This document shows positions 5,357 through 11,671 of a stretch of 11,671 nt of DNA, piece by piece. Position 1 is the stretch's first letter. Every line of letters starts with the position of its first letter. Source of the DNA: JANQRV01 sp964533785 (lineage in GTDB: Bacteria; Bacteroidota; Bacteroidia; Chitinophagales; Saprospiraceae); NCBI GenBank assembly GCA_964533785.1, contig CAZHNG010000219.1:1-11671 (forward strand). Reading direction: 5' to 3'. Made by a program: the position numbers and the translations under genes. Below the pieces are notes generated by a model that was not told the origin of the DNA, did no database searches, and saw nothing but the letters and a program-made list of their open reading frames with translations.

Positions 5357-7999
5357 CTATCCCGTCGCCCGGAACCCAATATGTTGCTTTTTAAATACTG
5401 AATCCTGTTCCGTTTCCTTAATGCTTTGCACGTCTTGCAGGGTGATCAGGTTGGGTACTTCCTTACTACGTTGACTTATAGTGTGCGCGGCAAGCCGCAA
5501 GTTCTGTTGCTTGATGATCTCCTCAACGATATTTCTTACTGTTCTGGCATTACCAAAATACCGGTCCCGGCGCTCGTACAGATAATTCAGGTGTTCAAAC
5601 AAGAATTGCTCTGCATCCGGTGCAATAATAAAATCTTTTTCAGCAAAAGCTCGTAGTGCAATTTGGGCCAACTCATCGGGGTTGTAATCTTCAAATTCAA
5701 GAATTTTATCGAAGCGGGAGTTCAGACCAGGGTTAGTTTTAAGGAACTGCTCCATGTTATCCGGGTAGCCGGCAGCAAAAACAAAAAAGGTTCCCCGGTG
5801 ATCTTCCATCCGCTTCAACAAGGTTTGAACGGCTTCCTCTCCAAAGTCAGCGGATTGTCCCCTGGAAGGCATCGTCAACGCATAAGCTTCGTCAATAAAC
5901 AGCACTCCGCCTAATGCTTCTTCCACCTTTTCGGCCGTTTTGGTAGCCGTTTGGCCGACGTATCCCGCGACTAATCCCTGGCGATCCGTTTCTACGATCT
6001 GGCCACGTTCCAACACGCCCAGGGCTTTATAGATCTTTGCCAGAATTCTGGCTACGGTAGTTTTACCGGTACCGGGATTTCCCACAAAAATGGTATGCAA
6101 ATAAAAACGGTTCAGGACATCCTGCTTCGATTCCTGGTAATATTTCACCAAATTGACCAATTCATTAATTTGCAACTTCACCTTTTCCAAGCCTACCAAA
6201 CCATTCAATTCATCCAGTGATTCTGCCAACAACTCTTCATCGATCGGAATAGCCGGCAATTCTCTCTTTTCTTTTAACTTTATTTTTTCAACATCTTCCA
6301 GAATCAGCGTAGAAAGTACTTCGTGGTCACAATCGCCAGGAGATTCCATGGCCATGATGCGCAACCCCAGGTTGATCTTAGCTTTTTCGATCAAATCATA
6401 GACATAGCGGGCATTACCAAAACTGCGGTCTCTCTTGCGATAAGCCTGTACGATCATTTCGTCGATCTTTGCTTTGGCTTCGGAGGAGATTTTCACGCTT
6501 TTTTCAACGGCCGCTACCTCGGCAATGGCCGAAAGTTCTTGCGGCAAATAGTCACTAAACTCAAAGTAAAATTTGAACCGGGATTTAAGGCCGGGATTCG
6601 CATTGAGGAAGTTGGTCATTTCTTTTGGGTAACCCGCCGCGATAACTGCCAAGTCCCCCGGGCCGTTGGAAAGTTCCTTGATCAAAATTTCGATAACCTC
6701 CCGGCCAAAGTCTTTATGGTCATCGTTTGAACGAGCCAAAGCGTAGGCTTCATCGATCAACATCACCCCTCCCCTGGCTTTTTCGATGGCTTCTTTTACC
6801 TTAGGAGCGGTCTGTCCGATGTATTCTCCAACGAGGTCTCCCCTATCCACTTCATAGACATGACCTTTAGATAAGAGCCCCATTTTTTTATACAACTTAC
6901 CCATCATTTTCGCTACCGTCGTTTTTCCGGTACCCGGATTACCAATAAAAACGGAGTGCACGTTGATGGCTGCTTTTTCTTCAAAACCTTTTTCCTTTCT
7001 CAACTGCAGGAATCTTAAATATTGCGCGTGATCCTTTACTTTTTGTTTAATTTCCCGCAATCCGATCAACTGGTTGAGTTTATTCATTAATTCTTCGAAG
7101 GTATAGGGAATGGTAACTTCCTCATTCAACAAGATCGGCGATTGAAGCTCGGGCAATAGGACCCCTACCTGGCCAAGTTCTGACTCGGTATTTACTTCAA
7201 ATGGAATAGAAGCAATAACCCGGTCCATAAAAATAATTTCCGCCGTGTAAGTGTCTACCGACCAGGAACCGGCCGCATTAGCTCCCAATCCAAAGGTCAG
7301 GGTGATAAAGTCATCCTTGCTATTGATCCGTTGTAATTTGACGACGCGGCCTTTCAATTCGCGGGCTCCGTTGTAAAACTTGGTAAAAATTTCCGCCTGC
7401 CAGGAACGGTGTTGTATTAAATTGCGAAAGGTCACTTCTACAAAAATATAGCGGGTCTCATGCGCGGAGAATTGCCTTAAATACACACGATCTTTAATGT
7501 GTACATCGTCGTGTGGACCTTCGTACATTTTCACGGAGGATAGTTCGAGAAAGATATTTTCTCCCGGCATCAATTCTTTTCTGCCCACTGACTCTACGTA
7601 GAAATGCTTAACCCCGACTTTCTTTCCTTCCACCCAGGCTTCCCAACAGTAAGTACCTGGTTTCCAGAAGGCTCCAACTGTTTTATTGCCCCATCCTTCC
7701 CGGATGTAAATAATACTATCGTATTTGCTAACTCTTTTTTGAAAGTTGATAGCGCAAATTTTTCTTTTACCTCCACCTTTGAAGGCATAACAATACAATT
7801 CACCGCTCAACTCCCAATCCTTATAGTCGAATAATTTATTGAACAACGTTATTTCGGCGTACACATAAGATATCTGATGCTGCTCGAATACTTGCCGGTA
7901 TTTTTTCTGATTTTCAGCCAGATATTCCGTAGAAGCATACGCTTTTAATTCCTTAAATTTAAAATAATCCACTTTTGACTCCTGATAACTCTCTGTCAT
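5357..7999 (-). CDS. Tandem CbbX/SpoVK-type AAA+ ATPase with N-terminal beta domains
   Basis: The 880-residue protein has two CbxX/CfqX (CbbX, SpoVK) type AAA+ modules, the family that includes the rubisco activase CbbX and the type VII secretion ATPase EccA. Module 1 (about 300-575) has Walker A GNPGTGKT at 353-360, pore loop GEYIGQT at 391-397, Walker B MLIDE ending at E417, arginine finger in NPGLKSRF (468-475) and sensor-2 FGNAR (527-531). Module 2 (about 590-860) repeats all of these: Walker A 640-647, pore loop GYVGQT 679-684, Walker B FIDE 701-704, NPGLNSRF 756-763, FGNAR 815-819. Both look catalytically competent. Residues about 42-136 and 181-270 look like two copies of a beta-sandwich domain that I do not recognise. 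No signal peptide or membrane segment is seen. It is probably a cytosolic hexameric protein remodeller with an unknown client. It is divergent from the Clp-like gene across 199 bp. The C-terminal tail is short and basic. Confidence 0.9.
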   Translation of the reverse strand: MTESYQESKVDYFKFKELKAYASTEYLAENQKKYRQVFEQHQISYVYAEITLFNKLFDYKDWELSGELYCYAFKGGGKRKICAINFQKRVSKYDSIIYIREGWGNKTVGAFWKPGTYCWEAWVEGKKVGVKHFYVESVGRKELMPGENIFLELSSVKMYEGPHDDVHIKDRVYLRQFSAHETRYIFVEVTFRNLIQHRSWQAEIFTKFYNGARELKGRVVKLQRINSKDDFITLTFGLGANAAGSWSVDTYTAEIIFMDRVIASIPFEVNTESELGQVGVLLPELQSPILLNEEVTIPYTFEELMNKLNQLIGLREIKQKVKDHAQYLRFLQLRKEKGFEEKAAINVHSVFIGNPGTGKTTVAKMMGKLYKKMGLLSKGHVYEVDRGDLVGEYIGQTAPKVKEAIEKARGGVMLIDEAYALARSNDDHKDFGREVIEILIKELSNGPGDLAVIAAGYPKEMTNFLNANPGLKSRFKFYFEFSDYLPQELSAIAEVAAVEKSVKISSEAKAKIDEMIVQAYRKRDRSFGNARYVYDLIEKAKINLGLRIMAMESPGDCDHEVLSTLILEDVEKIKLKEKRELPAIPIDEELLAESLDELNGLVGLEKVKLQINELVNLVKYYQESKQDVLNRFYLHTIFVGNPGTGKTTVARILAKIYKALGVLERGQIVETDRQGLVAGYVGQTATKTAEKVEEALGGVLFIDEAYALTMPSRGQSADFGEEAVQTLLKRMEDHRGTFFVFAAGYPDNMEQFLKTNPGLNSRFDKILEFEDYNPDELAQIALRAFAEKDFIIAPDAEQFLFEHLNYLYERRDRYFGNARTVRNIVEEIIKQQNLRLAAHTISQRSKEVPNLITLQDVQSIKETEQDSVFKKQHIGFRATG

Positions 8000-8198
8000 C
8001 TAAACAATTATAATTTGGGTTATAACACTTCAGGTGAAATAAGATTTCGGATAGCGTCGTTAGAAATAGCTAAACATAACAAGATCGTCTTTTTTATTGA
8101 TAAAATAAAATCCTTTTCTGCAGAATTAGTTGGAAATGTCCTTTCTAATTATAATTAAATGTTTATTTTGTTGATTTTAGATAAGTGAGTATCCAGAT
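8000..8198. promoter_or_regulatory. Divergent intergenic region between the two AAA+ genes
   Basis: This 199-bp AT-rich region must hold the starts of transcription for both large AAA+ genes unless the minus-strand gene is read from elsewhere. I see an 8-bp palindrome (GTTATAAC, 8019-8026) close to the minus-strand start, and A/T-rich tracts such as TTTATTTTG (8162-8170) before the plus-strand start. None makes a convincing pair with the Bacteroidota -33 TTG / -7 TAnnTTTG elements at proper spacing, so I do not assign exact promoters. Neither start has a Shine-Dalgarno. The shared spacer allows joint regulation. Confidence 0.5.
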
Positions 8199-11100
8199 AT
8201 GACCAAAATAAATTTAAAGATCCCAATTCTGGTTCAAACCGTTAATACCGAGAATAAGCCGCAATACTATCTTCGTCCGCTGTTTTTGAGTTACCCGGTA
8301 TCCACGAACCGACGGTACGAGCTAGGCCTGTCCACGCTAAAAAAGGAGATAAAACACATATTTAAGGAATACGAATTTAATCGGAACAGTGCTGACCAGC
8401 TTTTCTGGTTCGCTTTTAATCCAACACCGAAGTACCGAATCTATCAATTATTTTTAACCCTGAGCAATCAGTATGTCGAAGGTATTTTCGGCGTTGCATT
8501 GTTCGAATTGAAGGGCTTGAATTTCGCCTGCCTTCCACATTTCGGAAATCAAATGTTCCTTTTGGGAAAAACGGAAAGAAATAAAAACAGACTCGATGAG
8601 CAAATTGAAAAGCTAATCGAAAGGGTACTCCGAAATCTAAAAAAAGAACAAGGTGAAGATTTTTTACCTGAGATATACCTTTCAGATCCTAAGGAATTTA
8701 TCTCCCACATTGAGGTTGAAGTTACGGTCAAACAAGCGGATTTCAAATTTCAACCACAACCGCCGTTGTGGTTTTTCTCTCGCCTGGCTCCCGAATCTGA
8801 ATTTGACGGTATTCTGGAAACAGAAAGAGTTGGTTATAGCTTAAACGGGCTCTATCCTACAGAACTGATGCGCGCCTTTCACCGGGAGGAAATGGTCGAA
8901 AAATTTAAGCGCATTTTTACTCAGAAAGAGAATACGCCTATTGTTTTTATCGGCGCCGAAGGGGTGGGCAAACACAGTATCATCCACGAGGCCATTTACC
9001 GGTATATGAAAGAACTTTCGCAAGAGGACCAGGAGCAATCTTCAGAAATATGGCATATTGATCCTACCCGGATCATTTCAGGGATGAGCATCGTGGGAAT
9101 GTGGCAGAAACGCTTTGAATCCATCCTCAATTTCATTATGCAACCAGAGGAAACCGGGGATTATCAACACCGGCTGTTGGTCGATAATCCGGTAGCTCTG
9201 ATGCGCATCGGAAAATCCGCTCAGAACAATATGACCCTGAGCGACGTACTCAAACCATACCTTGAAAAACGGCAATTACAGCTCACTTTATTAGCTACGC
9301 CGGAAGAATGGAAGATCATTCAGGAAATCGATCGCCGCTTTAGTGATCTGTTTCAAATCATCAGAGTTGGAGAGCCCGATGCGCAAACTGCCGTAAAAAT
9401 GGTGCTCGAACAAAGAAAACTACTAGAAATTGAAAATGATTGTAATTTTACCATCCAGGCGATCCAGCAAATTTTTGACATCCATCGCAATTACCTGAAA
9501 TCAAAAGCTTTGCCTGGCGGCATTGTTAAGCTGATGCGCCAAATTGCCGTAAAATACCGCTCTTCCATGATAGATGCTCCGGAAGTAAGGGAAGAGTTTA
9601 AAATTTTTAGCGGTCTGGAACAACGTATCTTCGACGACGCCTTTACGATGGAAAAGGACGAAGTATTCAATATCCTGGATCAACAAATCGTAGGGCAACC
9701 AAAGGCTGTCCATGCCTTAGCCAATGTAATTCATTTAATTAAGTCGCGTTTGTCCACAAAAAACAAACCGTTCGGCACCTTTCTTTTCATTGGTCCTACG
9801 GGCGTAGGTAAAACCCAGGCGGCAAAAGTACTCGCCAATTTCCTAATGGGTAACGAAGAACACCTGTTGCGGTTCGACATGAATGAATACATCGATGAAT
9901 TCGCCGTACACCGCTTGATTGGAGATGAATACAATCCGGAAGGACAATTGACCGGGAAGATCCGCTACCATCCTTTTTCCATAATACTGTTGGATGAAAT
10001 CGAAAAAGCCCATCCCCTTATTCACGATTTACTCCTACAAGTACTTGATGATGGTAGATTAACGGACAGTCTCGGGCGCACCGTAGACTTCAGCAATACG
10101 ATCATCATCATGACTTCCAACGTTGGCGCGCGGGCGGTTTCTTCCAAACTTGGTTTTGGTTCGCAAGCTCCTGACGAACAACACATCTACCGCAATGCGG
10201 TTGAAAAAACTTTCCGTCCGGAATTTGTTAACCGTATCAATCAGATCGTCGTATTCGAAGCGCTTAAGCTCGATCACATCCTGAAAATCGCCAGACTACA
10301 AATCAAGGACTTACTGCAAAGGGACGGTTTTGTACGGCGGACAACGATCCTAGATATTTCCCAGGATGCCCTGGAATGGGTAGCTCGCCGTGGCTACGAT
10401 GCCCGCATGGGCGGCCGCGCTTTAAAACGCCAGATTGAAGTTGACCTCACCACTTTGTCGGCGGAACAATTAGTGAATACCCACACGGAGAACCCCATTA
10501 TCTTTACGGTAGCCTTAAAAGAAGATCGATTACTCCCCCAAATCACCACCCTTGATTTTGTCGATCCGCTGACCGAGAACTGGATGCCGCAACTTCCCGA
10601 ACCAACGAAAGGAAGACGCTATTACAGGAAATTACTGCATATTGTAGAAGGTCTACAACAACAAATCGAATCCTACGAAGAAAGGCAGGGTATCGCCGAA
10701 ACCAGTACTTACGCCACTTCTGCCAATACCATCGATTGGCAATATTACGATTTTAAAAATAAGGTCATTGAAGCTAAAGAACGGATCGAGACCACAATGC
10801 TGGCTTTCAATGATCGATACTTCCCCAAGGCACCCGCTATTCCGCTGCGTTTGAAACGAGGCCGTCTGGTTCCAAAAGATAGCATCTGGCCCGGTAAAAA
10901 TCGAACCAAAGGTATCCGTGAAAATTTCAAGGATCAATTATTTCAAAAAGAAGGGTTGAAAGAGTTGCGGGAAGCCTATCAATTTGCCAGTTACCAATTT
11001 GATTCGATAAAGTCTCAATTCATCGATAATTTTCTCAACGTAGCTTTTCTAAGCCTTTTCACCCGTGGGTTTCTAAAAGGCAAAACGGATCAGCTCACCC

Positions 11101-11516
11101 TGGCTTTTAATTCCTGTATTACGGGGATGGGAAATTGGGAAATCGATTTCCTGATCGACAAATACGCCAACTTCTTTAATGAAATCGACATCTCCCACAA
11201 AGTGGACAAAAAACGGCAAATCATTGAAGCCGAAGGCCACGCTTTGTACGATCTCATGGCCGGGGAAGAAGGAATTCACCTTTTCTACACCACTCACCAG
11301 GCACCGCTGCCAATACGCCTGAGCATCTCCCCGAAGGAAGGTGAGCCCTCCGAAGGTACAGGCTTCAAAGTAGTCAGAATTTTTGACAAGGCTTCGACCC
11401 TCACAGATCTACGAAGCGGATTTTCCAACGTTGCTAATTATTCGGTCAACGAGTTCAAATTCTTGTTGTACGCTGGTATCCCTGAAAAAACACGGAAAAA
11501 ACTAGTGCCTTTATAA
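8199..11516 (+). CDS. Clp/Hsp100-like AAA+ protein with degenerate D1 and release-factor-like tail
   Basis: The 1105-residue protein is built on a ClpA/ClpC-type tandem AAA+ core. Residues 1 to about 220 are an unrecognised domain, not the Clp N-terminal repeat. D1 (about 225-470) has Walker A GAEGVGKHS at 252-260, with His at the usual Thr, and LLVDN at 326-330 where LFIDE is expected, so the catalytic Glu is Asn. It keeps RRF (379-381) and an LPDKAID-like segment, LPGGIVK. No long ClpB-type M domain is present. D2 (about 485-780) looks intact: GPTGVGKT 532-539, LLDEIEKAH 597-605, TSN 639-641, FRPEFVNRI 672-680 and GGRALKR 738-744. LGF at 651-653 matches the ClpP-docking loop position of ClpC. 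The last 300 residues are partly coiled coil. About 966-1045 resembles the PCRF domain of release factors (GHALYDLMAGEEGIH against the RF2-like AYGLLKGEAGVHR), without GGQ. It is probably cytosolic. Client and partners are unknown. Confidence 0.88.
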   Translation: MTKINLKIPILVQTVNTENKPQYYLRPLFLSYPVSTNRRYELGLSTLKKEIKHIFKEYEFNRNSADQLFWFAFNPTPKYRIYQLFLTLSNQYVEGIFGVALFELKGLNFACLPHFGNQMFLLGKTERNKNRLDEQIEKLIERVLRNLKKEQGEDFLPEIYLSDPKEFISHIEVEVTVKQADFKFQPQPPLWFFSRLAPESEFDGILETERVGYSLNGLYPTELMRAFHREEMVEKFKRIFTQKENTPIVFIGAEGVGKHSIIHEAIYRYMKELSQEDQEQSSEIWHIDPTRIISGMSIVGMWQKRFESILNFIMQPEETGDYQHRLLVDNPVALMRIGKSAQNNMTLSDVLKPYLEKRQLQLTLLATPEEWKIIQEIDRRFSDLFQIIRVGEPDAQTAVKMVLEQRKLLEIENDCNFTIQAIQQIFDIHRNYLKSKALPGGIVKLMRQIAVKYRSSMIDAPEVREEFKIFSGLEQRIFDDAFTMEKDEVFNILDQQIVGQPKAVHALANVIHLIKSRLSTKNKPFGTFLFIGPTGVGKTQAAKVLANFLMGNEEHLLRFDMNEYIDEFAVHRLIGDEYNPEGQLTGKIRYHPFSIILLDEIEKAHPLIHDLLLQVLDDGRLTDSLGRTVDFSNTIIIMTSNVGARAVSSKLGFGSQAPDEQHIYRNAVEKTFRPEFVNRINQIVVFEALKLDHILKIARLQIKDLLQRDGFVRRTTILDISQDALEWVARRGYDARMGGRALKRQIEVDLTTLSAEQLVNTHTENPIIFTVALKEDRLLPQITTLDFVDPLTENWMPQLPEPTKGRRYYRKLLHIVEGLQQQIESYEERQGIAETSTYATSANTIDWQYYDFKNKVIEAKERIETTMLAFNDRYFPKAPAIPLRLKRGRLVPKDSIWPGKNRTKGIRENFKDQLFQKEGLKELREAYQFASYQFDSIKSQFIDNFLNVAFLSLFTRGFLKGKTDQLTLAFNSCITGMGNWEIDFLIDKYANFFNEIDISHKVDKKRQIIEAEGHALYDLMAGEEGIHLFYTTHQAPLPIRLSISPKEGEPSEGTGFKVVRIFDKASTLTDLRSGFSNVANYSVNEFKFLLYAGIPEKTRKKLVPL

Positions 11517-11584
11517 GGTTGCAGCCCCACCCTTAATTACACCCTTTTTACTTCCATTTGCATCATAGCATTATATTTTAATCC

Positions 11585-11607
11585 TCACATTAAATATAGT
11601 AATGTGA
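11585..11607. terminator. 8-bp inverted repeat after the Clp-like gene, weak terminator candidate
   Basis: TCACATTA (11585-11592) and TAATGTGA (11600-11607) form a perfect 8-bp stem with a 7-nt AT-rich loop, 69 bp after the stop codon. The stem is AT-rich and is not followed by a T-tract on either strand. It may therefore be a protein-binding palindrome or a transcript-end structure rather than an intrinsic terminator. Confidence 0.35.
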
Positions 11608-11617
11608 CTAAAACGTT

Positions 11618-11652
11618 AACTAGACTTTTGACGCTAGACTCTAGAAGTTAGA
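11618..11652. repeat. Degenerate heptamer repeat, inverted relative of the window-start array
   Basis: In strict 7-bp phase the sequence reads AACTAGA, CTTTTGA, CGCTAGA, CTCTAGA, AGTTAGA, with a possible weaker continuation to the window end. CGCTAGA (11632-11638) is the exact reverse complement of the TCTAGCG unit at positions 1-49. The array is diverged, so it appears older or mutated. It is non-coding. Confidence 0.65.
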
Positions 11653-11671
11653 CTAAAAATTCTAACTAATT

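Noticed and set aside
5357..7999. Twin AAA+ protein as rubisco activase CbbX or type VII secretion EccA
   Set aside because: CbbX has one AAA+ module and sits with rubisco genes, while EccA has a TPR N-terminus and sits with ESX genes. Neither context nor domain layout fits.
8130..8170. TTG and TATTTTG as a Bacteroidota-type promoter for the Clp-like gene
   Set aside because: The spacing between the two elements is about 31 bp, well over the usual length, and the -7 element is one base short of consensus.
8199..11516. Clp-like protein as a type VI secretion ClpV
   Set aside because: No other secretion genes are in the window. The protein lacks a recognisable ClpV N-terminal domain and has a ClpC-like LGF loop and a release-factor-like tail instead.

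Overview
The window looks like a chromosomal segment of a Bacteroidota bacterium, possibly a Saprospiria/Lewinella-like lineage. That placement is an inference. It rests on the absence of Shine-Dalgarno motifs before nearly every start, moderate GC with AT-rich spacers, short heptamer repeats between genes, and the general character of the proteins. No rRNA, tRNA, CRISPR array, insertion sequence or integrase is visible.

Layout from left to right: (1) a perfect heptamer tandem repeat, then a 39-bp array of three 11-bp palindromes, then a plus-strand sugar-type MFS transporter (222-1592). (2) A minus-strand block read from right to left: a two-module CbbX-like AAA+ ATPase (7999-5357), tsaD (5295-4282), a small peptidoglycan amidase (4198-3563) and a PolX-type protein (3302-1647). 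The first three are separated by only 61 and 83 bp and may be co-transcribed. PolX lies behind a 260-bp spacer that holds a strong hairpin and a three-arm inverted repeat. (3) A 199-bp AT-rich divergent intergenic region. (4) A plus-strand 1105-residue Clp/Hsp100-like protein (8199-11516). (5) A short 3' spacer with an inverted repeat and a decayed, inverted version of the opening heptamer repeat.

Most of the window is housekeeping or common accessory metabolism: t6A tRNA modification, cell-wall hydrolysis, DNA repair exonuclease and sugar transport. The unusual part is the divergent pair of large AAA+ proteins. One has two intact CbbX/SpoVK-type ATPase modules behind what looks like a duplicated beta-sandwich domain. 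The other is a Clp-type double-ring ATPase. Its N-terminal domain is unrecognised, its first ATPase module lacks the catalytic glutamate, its second module is intact and carries an LGF tripeptide where ClpC-type proteins dock ClpP, and its C-terminal tail resembles the PCRF domain of peptide chain release factors without a GGQ motif. Together they could form a protein-remodelling or ribosome-linked quality-control system. This functional reading is inference and is stated as such in each entry. A second real oddity is the PolX protein, whose three polymerase aspartates are all replaced while its PHP nuclease site is intact.
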